The notes beneath the pieces were generated by a model. The model did no database searches. It was not told the DNA's origin and saw only the letters and a program-made list of their open reading frames with translations. The translations under genes were made by a program, and so were the position numbers. From positions 237,604-301,603 of the forward strand of contig JBCHKQ010000003.1 in assembly GCA_039023545.1 (NCBI GenBank): DNA of 64,000 bases, written 5' to 3'. Position 1 is the first letter of the stretch; each line of letters opens with the position of its first letter. The stretch comes from Spirochaetia bacterium 38H-sp (GTDB lineage: Bacteria; Spirochaetota; Spirochaetia; Winmispirales; Winmispiraceae). Shown piece after piece: positions 43,675 to 52,831 of the stretch.

Positions 43675-44712
43675 ATGTTGATTTTTCTTATTGTACTTGG
43701 AATATCGCTTATTCTTTTTTTGATTTTTTTTCTTAAGATGGGTGGTTTTGCTTTCCCCTGGGTCAAATTCTACATAGAAGGTAAAGAATCGGGATTCTCC
43801 CTTGGAGAGCTCAATCTTCTTAGAAAACTTGCATTGGAAAATAAGCTCAAGAATCCTACTTCCCTTTTCTGGTCCGAGAAGGCACTCAACACTTGTATAG
43901 GCAATACAATATTAAAGCAAAGAAAAAAAGGGATAGAGCACCATCCTCACAGCATAGAATATCTTGGTAAGCTTTTTGAATTTAGAAAACGGGTGGAGTT
44001 TAGCCTTCCCAAGTATAGGCTTGGCATAAAATCATCTAGAGAGATAGATTCTGGACAGATTCTCAGGATAATAATACCGGAATACAGAGGTACAATATTT
44101 ACCAGTACTGTTATAGAAAATATGAGAAAATATATGGCAATAACCCACCCACAAGCTCCCAACAAGGAGCTAAGCGATCTTAACTGGACAGGTAAGGTCA
44201 TACATGTGTATTTTTGGCGCAAAGAGGATGCAGGTTATTTTTTTGAGTCCAGAGTGCTTGGTGATTATATGGAGAAGAAGTTTGCTGTATTGCATATAGA
44301 ACATTCCGATGACCTTAAGAGAACACAGAAGAGAAAATCCGTAAGATTACCTCTCAATATTACAGCAATGCTCTATCCTATACAAAATGTCTCTTCTGCA
44401 ACAGAGGATGTGGAAAAAACAGGTGGTTTTAAGTGTAAGTTGATTGATGTTTCCGAGGATGGCGCAGCTGTTGTCGTAGGAGGTAGAGCAAAACCTGGTA
44501 TAGCTGTAAAACTGCAGTTTGTTTTGGGAGATGATATTATCGTAATGCCTGGTGTTGTAAAAGGTGTGAGTTTTAAAAAGGCAAACAATAGATCCGTATT
44601 GCATATACAAAGTGTTCCTCTCTCACAGAAGACCAAGAACAAGATATTGAGCAGGGTCTATGGTATATTTGGTCCAGAATCGGGAGTAGCACCGCCTGAC
44701 AAAAAAACATGA
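43675..44712 (+). CDS. Membrane-anchored PilZ-domain protein (c-di-GMP effector)
   Basis: The 345-residue protein starts with a membrane segment (about 2-22). A helical and beta region of about 190 residues follows, then a C-terminal PilZ domain. The c-di-GMP-binding motifs are visible: RKSVRLPL (RxxxR, near 222-229) and DVSEDGAAV (DxSxxG, near 259-267). The middle region is probably a spirochaete-type N-terminal PilZ-associated domain. Such proteins link c-di-GMP to motility or envelope functions. It is followed by the HEAT-like gene 50 nt downstream. Confidence 0.85.
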   Translation: MLIFLIVLGISLILFLIFFLKMGGFAFPWVKFYIEGKESGFSLGELNLLRKLALENKLKNPTSLFWSEKALNTCIGNTILKQRKKGIEHHPHSIEYLGKLFEFRKRVEFSLPKYRLGIKSSREIDSGQILRIIIPEYRGTIFTSTVIENMRKYMAITHPQAPNKELSDLNWTGKVIHVYFWRKEDAGYFFESRVLGDYMEKKFAVLHIEHSDDLKRTQKRKSVRLPLNITAMLYPIQNVSSATEDVEKTGGFKCKLIDVSEDGAAVVVGGRAKPGIAVKLQFVLGDDIIVMPGVVKGVSFKKANNRSVLHIQSVPLSQKTKNKILSRVYGIFGPESGVAPPDKKT

Positions 44713-44762
44713 GTTGAAAATATTTTTATATGAGATTACTATTTTAAATTAGGAGAATAACG

Positions 44763-45968
44763 ATGAAAAAATTTGGAATATTGATGTCTGTTCTTTTCCT
44801 TGTATTGGGGGCTTTATCTGTTTTTTCTCAGGAGACTGCCTCCGAGTCGCAGGAACTTACATTTTACAGACAGAATTTTGAGAAGGCTACTTTGCCCACT
44901 AAGGTGCAGATAATTACAAATGCACTTGAGCTTGATAGAAATGATTTTGGTCCTCTTTATGGAGATGCTCTCACTTATGTTTATAATCATCAGGAGGATC
45001 TTCTTACTGATGGTCAGTTAAACAGGCTAGCTATCCTTGCGATTGATGGGGCAAAAAAAACAGCCTATGCTCCTTCTGCCAGGATCATATGGGAGCTCTT
45101 TTTGCTTGTTGATAAGACAGAATTTAGGCTTAGTGCTGCTGATGCTCTTTCTGCTGTTCTTAAGGAGAAAGACCCAGTTTTGGAGTCTGTCCATGCCTGG
45201 CTCGATGAGCAGAATACAGGAAAGTATGCTTCTGATGTGGAGAGAAATCGTCAGGAGATAGAGGCTGTTGTTATAATGCTGGGTAAGGTTGGAGATCCGG
45301 ATTCCTTTAAGCCTCTTCTTGATACCCTGCTTGCTCAGTACTCATTGAGCACAAATGACCTTGTAATAAAGGCAATGTTTTCTCTCAATACGGATGTCGT
45401 AGAACAGATAGGACTTGCTATAGAAAAGGAAAGGTTGGAGACCAAGAAACTTATATATAAGTTTTTTATAGAGTCGGATGTTTTGTCCACAGAGCAAAAA
45501 ACGCAGGTTGCTGTTAAGTCTCTGGATGTGGCAGTAAAGAATACAAGGACTAATCCTGCAGATGTTAAGAAAATAAGCATGTGGAGATATGAGATTGCTT
45601 CTTTCCTTGTACAGAATCCACCGTCGTTTGATTATGCAAAGACTGCGGTAGATCATTTTAATCTTACTGTGCTTGAGTATGACAGGGGTATCGCTACAAG
45701 AAATTCTCTTGCAGAAGCTATAGCAATATTGGGTTCCTCCGACAGTGACCTTGCTGCTGACAGGCTTATAAAATATCTTGATCTTATCAACACATACACC
45801 GAGAGAAGTGTTCACTATGATACACAGCTTACATTGGCAACAATAGATGCTCTTAAGCGTTTGGGAAGGAAAAAAGCCTATAATTCACTTTTGTATGTTA
45901 CTTTTCTAAATTATCCTGCCAATATCAGAAATGCAGCAAGAGATGCAATGTCAGCTCTCAAAGAATAA
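44763..45968 (+). CDS. Secreted HEAT/helical-repeat protein of unknown function
   Basis: The 401-residue protein has a clear signal peptide (about 1-21, cleavage after VFS). The rest looks like paired amphipathic helices, as in HEAT repeats: KPLLDTLLAQYS, DLVIKAMFSL, AEAIAILGSSDSDLAADRLIKYL and DALKRLGRKKAYNSLLYVTFL. No enzymatic motif is seen. It probably acts in the periplasm as a binding scaffold. It lies between the PilZ gene and comEC, and its last 38 nt overlap the likely comEC start. I do not recognise a named family. Confidence 0.75.
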   Translation: MKKFGILMSVLFLVLGALSVFSQETASESQELTFYRQNFEKATLPTKVQIITNALELDRNDFGPLYGDALTYVYNHQEDLLTDGQLNRLAILAIDGAKKTAYAPSARIIWELFLLVDKTEFRLSAADALSAVLKEKDPVLESVHAWLDEQNTGKYASDVERNRQEIEAVVIMLGKVGDPDSFKPLLDTLLAQYSLSTNDLVIKAMFSLNTDVVEQIGLAIEKERLETKKLIYKFFIESDVLSTEQKTQVAVKSLDVAVKNTRTNPADVKKISMWRYEIASFLVQNPPSFDYAKTAVDHFNLTVLEYDRGIATRNSLAEAIAILGSSDSDLAADRLIKYLDLINTYTERSVHYDTQLTLATIDALKRLGRKKAYNSLLYVTFLNYPANIRNAARDAMSALKE

Positions 45969-47403
45969 TGTTATTTTTTCCCCTCTTGGCTATATCCGGC
46001 TGAGAGGGTTTTTACCTTTTTTATTTTCTGTCCTTTTTGTTTTTTTCTGGGGCTTGGTTCTTTCTGTAAGTCTTAAAGTGGCTTTATTGTTTACCATTGT
46101 TTGTTTTTTTGTTGTTGGAACTGTGTCATTTAGAGCTTATCGGAAGCTGCCGTTTATTTTGCTCCTTTTTGCTGTTTCTGCTGGATTTGTTACGGGGTAT
46201 TTTCAGAAGCCTGATTTTACTAATTGGATGGGGTTTCCCAAAGAGCGGATAAAGTCAGTAAGGGTTGTTTGTCTTTCTGATAGTAGGCTTTCTCACAGAG
46301 GAAGGTATAATACAAAGGTAAAAATAAAGCGTGTTTATGATAGAAACTTAGGGAGTGCCGCGGCGGATTTTTATGCGCTTATGATAAGTGATAAGCCGTT
46401 TTTTATGCAAAGTATTGTTGATGCGGATGTTAAGGTTTTTGAGAGCTCTTTCAATAGCGGTTTGGGTTATCTTAGCACTGACAGGTCTCGATTTCTAGGA
46501 TTCTCTTCCGTTTTTTATAGATTACGGGGGGATGTTGTTAGGAGTATCAGGGCTGAGATAGAAAGATGGCCTTTTAAGATTTCTGCTCTTTTTATGGCGC
46601 TTTTTCTTGGTGACAGGTCATATATTTTGGATTATATGTATGACGGATTTAAGAGGGCTGGAGCTTTGCATGTCCTTGCATTGTCTGGTTTGCATGTAGG
46701 TATCATTTCTTTGTTGTGTTTATTGTTTTTTTCTGTTTTCTTTCCTGTATATATTGCTCGTCCCATTTCTGCGTTGTTTCTCTTTTTATATGTTTTTATT
46801 GCTGGGCCTTATCCTTCTCTTTTGAGGGCTTCTGTGTTTTTTGCTTTTACTATTTTGTTTTCATATAAGGGAATGCGTCTTATAAATATTCTTGGTTTTA
46901 CGGCAGTGTTTATGGCTGTTTTTTTCCCGTCTCAGATGTATTCTCTCGGTTCTCTTCTTTCTTTTTCTGCTGTTCTGGGGATTGTTTTGTTTACGTGGCC
47001 TCTTTCTATAATGATAAGGCCATATGTGGGGAGTTTTATTTCTTCTGTTTTTGCCTGTTCGTTTTCTGCTTTTTGGGCTACTGTTCCTGTTGTTATTATT
47101 GTTTTTTCTGCGCTTAGTTTGGCAGGGGCTGTCTCTGCTATTTTTATTGTTCCTGTTATAACTTTTTTTATGTTTTTTTCTGTTGCTAGGTTATTGCTGT
47201 CTTTTGTTGTTTCCTGGTTTTCTGTTGTTTTTGATTGGGTTCTTAGTTTCTTGTATTTTATTTTGGAGAAGTTGGTATATGTTTTTTCCTTGTTCCCTGT
47301 TATTGAGGGAAGTTTCGGATATGTGTTTCTTGCTTTATGGCCTATACTTACTTTTGTTATTTTGTTGTGGTATTATCCGTTTTCATGGAATTTGAAAAGA
47401 TAG
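45931..47403 (+). CDS. comEC: ComEC/Rec2-family DNA uptake channel protein
   Basis: The 490-residue membrane protein has an N-terminal hydrophobic part, an OB-like soluble region (about 95-165) and the ComEC competence domain. The signature HVLALSGLHVGIISLL and the following GPYPSLLRASVFF are clear. About ten membrane segments follow. The C-terminal metallo-beta-lactamase domain of long ComEC proteins is absent, as in many short family members. ComEC carries single-stranded DNA across the inner membrane in transformation. The start is uncertain (ATG 45931 or 45943, both inside the upstream gene). ksgA overlaps its 3' end by 19 nt. Confidence 0.88.
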   Translation: MQQEMQCQLSKNNVIFSPLGYIRLRGFLPFLFSVLFVFFWGLVLSVSLKVALLFTIVCFFVVGTVSFRAYRKLPFILLLFAVSAGFVTGYFQKPDFTNWMGFPKERIKSVRVVCLSDSRLSHRGRYNTKVKIKRVYDRNLGSAAADFYALMISDKPFFMQSIVDADVKVFESSFNSGLGYLSTDRSRFLGFSSVFYRLRGDVVRSIRAEIERWPFKISALFMALFLGDRSYILDYMYDGFKRAGALHVLALSGLHVGIISLLCLLFFSVFFPVYIARPISALFLFLYVFIAGPYPSLLRASVFFAFTILFSYKGMRLINILGFTAVFMAVFFPSQMYSLGSLLSFSAVLGIVLFTWPLSIMIRPYVGSFISSVFACSFSAFWATVPVVIIVFSALSLAGAVSAIFIVPVITFFMFFSVARLLLSFVVSWFSVVFDWVLSFLYFILEKLVYVFSLFPVIEGSFGYVFLALWPILTFVILLWYYPFSWNLKR

Positions 47404-48230
47404 ATTATAATTCTCCTGCTTCTGTTTCTTCTTTTCTTGAGTCTTATGGCTTTTCTATGCAGAAGAGGTTTGGTCAGAATTTTCTTGTTTCTTCTGTGTT
47501 TAGGCATAGAATTGCGGATGTGATTGAGGTTTCTCCCGATATGCGGGTGTGGGAGATAGGTCCGGGGATAGGTTCTCTTACTTCTCTTCTTATAGATAAG
47601 ATAGATGATTTGTGCGTTTTTGAGATCGATAGGGGGTTTGTAAAAATTTTGTCTTCTCTTTTCCCTTCCTGCAGGATTATAGAGGGCGATTTTCTTAAGA
47701 CTTGGATGGGAGAATTTAATAGGGGGATGCCTGATTTTATTGTGGGTAATTTGCCGTATAATGTGGGTACTGTTATTGTTCTTGAGCTTCTAAAGAATGC
47801 TTGTATTGTTCCTTCTGTGTTTATGTTTCAGAAGGAGGTTGCTCGCAGGTTTGTGGCAGATCGTGGTGATGAGTTTTATGGTGCTTTGTCTCTTGTTATG
47901 TCTTTTTTTTATGAGCGTATTTTCTGTTTTGATGTGCCTGCTTCTGCTTTCTGGCCACGTCCAAGGGTTGTATCTTCTGTTGTAAAGCTTGTTCCTAAAG
48001 AGGTTCTTCCTGTTTCCTCTAGTGAGATTGGTTGTTTTGTGAGGTTTGTTTTTGAACTTTTTTCATACAGGCGTAAGAGTCTTAGAAATGTTCTCAAGGC
48101 TCTTCCTTATTTTAAAACTGCTTCTGAGGTGGATTCTTTTCTTGATGATGTAGGGCTTGATGGCTCTTTGAGGGCAGAGGTCATTGAACCGGATGTTTTT
48201 TTGAATATGTGGAAGTTGTTGGGGGCTTGA
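47385..48230 (+). CDS. rsmA: 16S rRNA adenine dimethyltransferase KsgA/RsmA
   Basis: The protein has 281 residues from ATG at 47385; longer starts lie within comEC. KsgA features are KRFGQNFLV near residue 26, the SAM site WEIGPGIGSLTSLL, EIDRGFVKIL, EGDFLKTW and the catalytic motif VGNLPYNVGT. A C-terminal helical domain with SYRRKSLRNVLKAL follows. It dimethylates two adenines at the 3' end of 16S rRNA. The coding strand is strongly T/G-rich. Confidence 0.94.
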   Translation: MEFEKIDYNSPASVSSFLESYGFSMQKRFGQNFLVSSVFRHRIADVIEVSPDMRVWEIGPGIGSLTSLLIDKIDDLCVFEIDRGFVKILSSLFPSCRIIEGDFLKTWMGEFNRGMPDFIVGNLPYNVGTVIVLELLKNACIVPSVFMFQKEVARRFVADRGDEFYGALSLVMSFFYERIFCFDVPASAFWPRPRVVSSVVKLVPKEVLPVSSSEIGCFVRFVFELFSYRRKSLRNVLKALPYFKTASEVDSFLDDVGLDGSLRAEVIEPDVFLNMWKLLGA

Positions 48231-48262
48231 GTTTGGGAGTTTTTATATGTTTGTTTTCTCTT

Positions 48263-48306
48263 TGCCTCAGGCAGGCAGACCTGCTTTTGCAGGTCTGCCG
48301 TTCGGT
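48263..48306 (-). repeat. CGTTCGG hairpin element, copy 12
   Basis: The small hairpin TGCCTCAGGCA (48263-48273) is followed by a perfect 11-bp stem (GGCAGACCTGC-tttt-GCAGGTCTGCC, 48274-48299) and CGTTCGGTTTAT. It abuts the dapA stop and lies between convergent ksgA and dapA. The plus strand is T-rich on both sides. Confidence 0.87.
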
Positions 48307-49194
48307 TTATATTATTTTTAATTCTTTTAGTGTGTTTTTTACTGTTTCTTTTTTTTCCTGACTGAGGGGACAGAGCGGGAGTCTGTAGGTTTCTCTGATG
48401 TTGAGGTTTTTTAACAGGCTCATTGCAAATTTTATGGGTATTGGGTTTGTGTCTATGAATAGGTTCTTAAAGAGGGGGAGGAGTCTGTAGTGTTCTGCTT
48501 TTGCTGTTTTTATGTCGCCTGCAAGGGCTGCCGAGATAAATTTTGTCATTGTGCCGGGGATGAGGTTGCTGGCAACAGAGATTACACCATGTCCGCCGAG
48601 TGTTATAAATGGGTATGTTATGTTGTCGTCTCCTGATAGGATTGTGAAGTCTGCGGGTGCTTCTCTTATTATGTCCATTATCTGGCTAAGGTTTCCACTT
48701 GCTTCTTTTACTGCGACGATGTTGGGATGACTGGCGAGTTTTAATATAGTGTTTGTTTCTATGTTTTTTCCTGTTCTGCCTGGGATGTTGTAGATTACTA
48801 TGGGAAGCTGGCAGGTGTCTGCTATGCTTGTAAAGTGTTTGTAGAAGCCTTCTTGGTTGGGTTTGTTGTAATATGGTGCAACTTGCAGGCTTGCATCAGC
48901 ACCTATGTCTTTTGCGCGTTTTGTCATGTCAATTGCTTCTTGTGTGCAGTTGGAGCCTGTCCCGGCTATTATGGGGACTCTTCCTGCTGCCTGCTTTACA
49001 ACTTCTTCTATGATTTTCAGGTTCTCTTCGTGGCTTACAGTGGGGCTTTCTCCTGTTGTGCCTACCGGTACCAGCCCTGTTATTCCTTCCTGTATCTGAA
49101 ATTCTACAAGTTCTCTGAGTGCTCCGTAATCTATTGTACCGTCCTGGTTGAATGGGGTTATTAACGCTGTATATACGCCGGGTTTTATTGTCAT
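48307..49194 (-). CDS. dapA: 4-hydroxy-tetrahydrodipicolinate synthase
   Basis: The protein has 295 residues from ATG at 49192-49194, behind AGGAGG; longer readings run into dapB. It is a (beta/alpha)8 aldolase with VPVGTTGESPTVSHEE (substrate loop), VIYNIPGRTG (catalytic Tyr) and VAVKEASGNLSQ, whose lysine forms the Schiff base with pyruvate. It makes the lysine and diaminopimelate precursor. dapB is upstream with an ATGA overlap, so the two are coupled. The length is normal. Confidence 0.96.
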   Translation of the reverse strand: MTIKPGVYTALITPFNQDGTIDYGALRELVEFQIQEGITGLVPVGTTGESPTVSHEENLKIIEEVVKQAAGRVPIIAGTGSNCTQEAIDMTKRAKDIGADASLQVAPYYNKPNQEGFYKHFTSIADTCQLPIVIYNIPGRTGKNIETNTILKLASHPNIVAVKEASGNLSQIMDIIREAPADFTILSGDDNITYPFITLGGHGVISVASNLIPGTMTKFISAALAGDIKTAKAEHYRLLPLFKNLFIDTNPIPIKFAMSLLKNLNIRETYRLPLCPLSQEKKETVKNTLKELKII

Positions 49195-49940
49195 CTTATT
49201 CCTCCTAGTATGTCGGATATAAAGTCGTCCACTGTAAAGAATCCTTTTTTGTCTGCCAGCCATTCTGCTGCTCTTACTGCTCCAAGTGCAAATCCGCTTC
49301 TGTTTCTTGCTCTGTGTGTTATTTCTATGCTGTCTGCTTGCGAGTCGCATATCACTGTGTGGGTGCCGGGGATTTCTCCTCCTCTTACGGATGCTACGTG
49401 GAGTTCTTGTGGCTGAGGTGCTCTGTCTAGTTTGTCTGTTACTATTGTTGTTTTTCTTGTGTTGTTTGTGAGTATTTTTTCTGCAAGTGTGAGGGCTGTC
49501 CCAGAGGGGCTGTCTTTTTTCCTTTTATGATGCAGCTCATATGCCATTATGTCATATTCTTCGAAATTTTCTATTAGTTTTGCAGTATATGCTGCTATTG
49601 AGAAGAATATATGTGCGCCTATGGAGAAGTTGGAGCCCCATAGGTATGCTGTATTGTTTGCTATTATTTTTTTTACTTCTTCTATCTTATCTGTCCAGCC
49701 TGTGGTTCCTACTACTGCTGGGGTTTTTGTTTCTGCGTATATTTTTGCATTGTCAAATACGGATACTGCATGGGAAAATTCTATTGCAGCGTCAGTGTCG
49801 GAGAGCATTTCGGCAGAAAGTGTCGGATAGTCGGCTTCTGTATGCGGGTCTATTCTTACTGTGACTTTATGTCCTCTCTGCACTAGTATTTTTTCTACTT
49901 CTTTTCCCATTTGGCCGTAGCCAATTATTGCAACGTTCAT
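49191..49940 (-). CDS. dapB: 4-hydroxy-tetrahydrodipicolinate reductase
   Basis: The 249-residue protein has an N-terminal Rossmann motif (NVAIIGYGQMGKEVEK), GTTGW, the catalytic region ELHHKRKKDSPSGTA (His pair and Lys) and the C-terminal substrate segment RAAEWLADKKGFFTVDD. It reduces the DapA product with NAD(P)H on the way to diaminopimelate. Its stop overlaps the dapA start. It lies 11 nt downstream of pta. The length is at the short end of the family. Confidence 0.94.
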   Translation of the reverse strand: MNVAIIGYGQMGKEVEKILVQRGHKVTVRIDPHTEADYPTLSAEMLSDTDAAIEFSHAVSVFDNAKIYAETKTPAVVGTTGWTDKIEEVKKIIANNTAYLWGSNFSIGAHIFFSIAAYTAKLIENFEEYDIMAYELHHKRKKDSPSGTALTLAEKILTNNTRKTTIVTDKLDRAPQPQELHVASVRGGEIPGTHTVICDSQADSIEITHRARNRSGFALGAVRAAEWLADKKGFFTVDDFISDILGGIR

Positions 49941-49951
49941 TTTCTTTCTCC

Positions 49952-50944
49952 TCAGTCCTGTGCAAGTGTGGCTGCGGCTGTGTTGACTATGTCTTCTACC
50001 GAGCAGCCTCTGGAGAGGTCGCTTACAGGTTTTGCAAATCCCTGCAAGAATGGGCCGTATGCTTCTGCTCCTGCTAGTCTTTGTACAAGCTTATAGCCTA
50101 TGTTGCCTGCATTTAGGTCGGGAAATACTAGTACGTTGGCTCTTCCTGCTATATCAGAGGCTGGAGCTTTTTTTTCGGCTACAGAGGGGATTATCGCAGC
50201 GTCTGCCTGTAGTTCTCCGTCTGCTTTTAGCTCAGGTGCTTTCTGCCTTATGATATCAAGTGCCTCTTTTACCTTGTCTACAAGCGGGTGTTTTGCTGAG
50301 CCTTTTGTAGAAAATGACAGTAGTGCAACATATGGTTCTGCTTCCAGAAAGTTTTTACAGGATGTTGCGGATGCTATTGCTATCTCTGCAAGTTGTTCAG
50401 GGCTTGGGTCGGGAATTGTTGCACAGTCTGCAAATATCATGTGTCCGTCTACTCCCCATTTTTCATCCTGCATCTTCATGACAAAGCATGATGATGCGTA
50501 TTTGCTTCCTGGTTTTGTCTTGATTATTGTGAGGGCTGCTCTCAAAACGTTACCCGTAGAGTTTTCTGCTCCTGCTACCATCGCATCCGCTTTGCCCAGC
50601 CTTACCATCATGGCTCCCCAGTTGAGGGGTTCTCTTATTGTTTCCAATGCTTCATCTTTTGTTAGTCCCTTGTGCTTTCTAAGTTGATAGTATTCTTCTG
50701 CAAATGGCTCAAGCTCGTCTGGGATACCGGGACTGATTAGTGTTATTCCGTCAAGTTTTACTGCTAGTTCTTTGGCCTTAGCTGATATTTCATCCGGGTT
50801 CCCAAGTAGTGTTACGCTTGATGCCAGTTTTTTATCTAATATTTCTCTGGCAGCTTTTATTGTTCTTTCTTCCAATCCTTCTGGGAGGACAAGCCTTCCT
50901 GCTTTTTTTTGTGCTTTTTTATGCATTTTATTTACAAAATCCAT
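49952..50944 (-). CDS. pta: Phosphate acetyltransferase
   Basis: The 330-residue protein is a short-form Pta. Family motifs include [16 protein letters not shown] at the start, [52 protein letters not shown] and [33 protein letters not shown] text at the end. It interconverts acetyl-CoA and acetyl phosphate and, with acetate kinase (not in the window), yields ATP and acetate. This fits a hydrogenase-bearing fermenter. It is first in a pta-dapB-dapA run. Confidence 0.95.
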   Translation of the reverse strand: MDFVNKMHKKAQKKAGRLVLPEGLEERTIKAAREILDKKLASSVTLLGNPDEISAKAKELAVKLDGITLISPGIPDELEPFAEEYYQLRKHKGLTKDEALETIREPLNWGAMMVRLGKADAMVAGAENSTGNVLRAALTIIKTKPGSKYASSCFVMKMQDEKWGVDGHMIFADCATIPDPSPEQLAEIAIASATSCKNFLEAEPYVALLSFSTKGSAKHPLVDKVKEALDIIRQKAPELKADGELQADAAIIPSVAEKKAPASDIAGRANVLVFPDLNAGNIGYKLVQRLAGAEAYGPFLQGFAKPVSDLSRGCSVEDIVNTAAATLAQD

Positions 50945-51046
50945 GGAAAACTCCTAAAATGGTTTTAAGCTATTATATAGTGGAAAGAAAAAAAATGAAA
51001 TATGCGGGTATTGTTTAAAATACTATAAATGCAGTAGTATTGGCGT

Positions 51047-51808
51047 ATGATTGTTGGTGTTTATGGTTTAGGACGTTTTGGTGCTTTTTGGGCTACGGTT
51101 CTTTCTGATTTTTTTGAGGTATATGCAAGTAGCAGAAGTCCAAGAAGCTTTGCTGATATTCCATATAAAATAGTTTCTCAAGATGAGCTTTTTAGGACCT
51201 GTGATACTATTTTTCTATGTGTGGCAATTTCTGCTGTGGAATCTGCTGTTGTGTCTTTGCGTGATATGATACGTCCTGGCAGTCTTGTTATAGATACTTG
51301 TAGTGTAAAGGAGTACCCACTGGGTGTTTTGGAAAAACTGCTTCCACAGGATATAGGTATTCTTGGTACTCATCCTATGTTTGGCCCTGATTCTGCTGTC
51401 AACGGGATAGATGGGTTGCCAATTGTGATAACGCCTTCCATCAGGACATCGTATGATGCGATTGCCTTCTGGTCGGAAGCCTTTAGAAAAATGGGATTAA
51501 GAGTTCATAGAATGTCTGCAGAGGAGCACGATAGGGAGGCTGCTTATTCTCAGGGTATTACGCATTTTATAGGAAGACTTCTGGATAGGCTTGATTTAAA
51601 GGATACCCCCATAGCTACTCTTGGCTACAGGAAGCTTCTTGAAATCCGGGAACAGACCTGCAATGACCCCTTTCAGCTTTTTGTAGACCTCCAAAAGTAC
51701 AATTATCATACTTCTGAGATGAGACAGAGTCTTGTAAAAGCTCTCAATGAAGTATTGGACACTATTAATAAAAGTATTGACTATGATGATAAGTCTTCTA
51801 TAAGATAA
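51047..51808 (+). CDS. tyrA: Prephenate dehydrogenase
   Basis: The 253-residue protein has the NAD-binding start MIVGVYGLGRFGAFWATVL, DTCSVKEYPL and GTHPMFGPDSA, which carries the catalytic histidine of TyrA. A C-terminal helical domain follows (EEHDREAAYSQGITHFIGR). It converts prephenate to 4-hydroxyphenylpyruvate in tyrosine synthesis. No chorismate mutase or ACT domain is fused, so it is a short form. Ribosome site strength is low (no clear GGAGG before the ATG). The bactofilin gene follows 28 nt downstream. Confidence 0.85.
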   Translation: MIVGVYGLGRFGAFWATVLSDFFEVYASSRSPRSFADIPYKIVSQDELFRTCDTIFLCVAISAVESAVVSLRDMIRPGSLVIDTCSVKEYPLGVLEKLLPQDIGILGTHPMFGPDSAVNGIDGLPIVITPSIRTSYDAIAFWSEAFRKMGLRVHRMSAEEHDREAAYSQGITHFIGRLLDRLDLKDTPIATLGYRKLLEIREQTCNDPFQLFVDLQKYNYHTSEMRQSLVKALNEVLDTINKSIDYDDKSSIR

Positions 51809-51836
51809 TTATAAAATATGTTTTGGGAGGCCTGTT

Positions 51837-52196
51837 GTGCCCAGATTTCTGGAAAAGAGGCTGGAAGAGACTGGTTGTGAACTTGTTTTTGCTTCTGATG
51901 CCTATCTTGAGGGGGATATAGAGACTTCAAGTTCTATATGGATAAAAGGTACTGTGGATGGCAGTGTTTTCTCCGGACAAGATGTCGTTGTAGATAACGA
52001 TGGTTTTATAAAGGGTTCTGTGGTATGCAACTCTGCATACATAAAGGGAAAGGTTACAGGAGAGATAAAAGCTCAAGATATTCTTGAGCTTATGAGCAGT
52101 GCTTCTGTAGAAGGGGAGGTGACGGCTTCCGGTCTTATTGTACAGCAGGGAGCGGTCCTTGATGGAAAATGCAGTATGAAAAAGGGGCAGCCATGA
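51837..52196 (+). CDS. Bactofilin
   Basis: The 119-residue protein starts with GTG behind GGGAGG. The core (about 20-108) is a run of beta-helix turns with repeating hydrophobic and glycine positions (DAYLEGDIETSSSIWIKGTV, DGSVFSGQDVVVDN, GFIKGSVVCNSAYIKGKV, GEIKAQDILELMS), the bactofilin (DUF583) fold. Bactofilins polymerise into cytoskeletal filaments; in spirochaetes they affect cell shape and motility. The stop overlaps the start of the TPR gene (ATGA). Confidence 0.92.
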   Translation: MPRFLEKRLEETGCELVFASDAYLEGDIETSSSIWIKGTVDGSVFSGQDVVVDNDGFIKGSVVCNSAYIKGKVTGEIKAQDILELMSSASVEGEVTASGLIVQQGAVLDGKCSMKKGQP

Positions 52197-52816
52197 GAAA
52201 ATCTATAGCTATTCTGCTTTTTTTTATGATAGGCTTTTCTGCCTTTTCTCAGGAAGGACAAGATGCACTTAAGCTCTATAGAGAAGGTAAGTACTCGGAG
52301 GCAATTTCCATATGTCTTAAGGAGATTAAGGAGACTCCAAGGAGAGTGGACTCCTATGTAGTTCTCGGCTGGGCTCTGCTTGCTGTGGACAGATATAAAG
52401 AAGCGCTTGATTATACCAAGACCGCACTGGAGTTTTCTCCCTATGATTACAGACTGCTTATGAATGCAGGAGAAAATTCCTACTACTTGGGGCTCTATAA
52501 AGAAGCATTGGAGTATTTTAAAAAATACATAGTCATACAGCCTTCTGGCCGACATATCCCCGAGATATATGCTTATATGGGAGATATATATTATCGCTGG
52601 GGCGAGTATTATCATGCGGATATAGCCTATACAACAGCATTATATTATAAACCTGCATCATCATACTGGTGGCTAAGGGCAGGTCTTGCACGGGAAAAAA
52701 GCAAGCAGCTTAATGAGGCTCTGGCAGCTTATAAGAAAGTATTGGAACTCTCTCCGGGTAACAGCGATGCAAGAAACGGTGTGGACAGGGTTACTGCTGA
52801 GCTAAATAACCGATAA
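52193..52816 (+). CDS. Secreted TPR-repeat protein
   Basis: The protein has 207 residues from ATG at 52193, overlapping the bactofilin stop. A signal peptide (about 1-20, ending FSAFS) is followed by about four tetratricopeptide repeats, with motifs such as ALKLYREGKYSEAISICLKE, VLGWALLAVDRYKEALDYTK and NAGENSYYLGLYKEALEYFK. The repeats mediate protein contacts in the periplasm or at the membrane. Coupling to bactofilin suggests a shared envelope or shape function, which is inference. mtaB starts 15 nt downstream. Confidence 0.85.
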   Translation: MRKSIAILLFFMIGFSAFSQEGQDALKLYREGKYSEAISICLKEIKETPRRVDSYVVLGWALLAVDRYKEALDYTKTALEFSPYDYRLLMNAGENSYYLGLYKEALEYFKKYIVIQPSGRHIPEIYAYMGDIYYRWGEYYHADIAYTTALYYKPASSYWWLRAGLAREKSKQLNEALAAYKKVLELSPGNSDARNGVDRVTAELNNR

Positions 52817-52831
52817 AAACAGCAAAATACA

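Noticed and set aside
48263..48299. CRISPR or tandem repeats among the intergenic hairpins
   Set aside because: The elements are dispersed singly or in pairs with no regular spacing and no spacer series. No cas genes are present.
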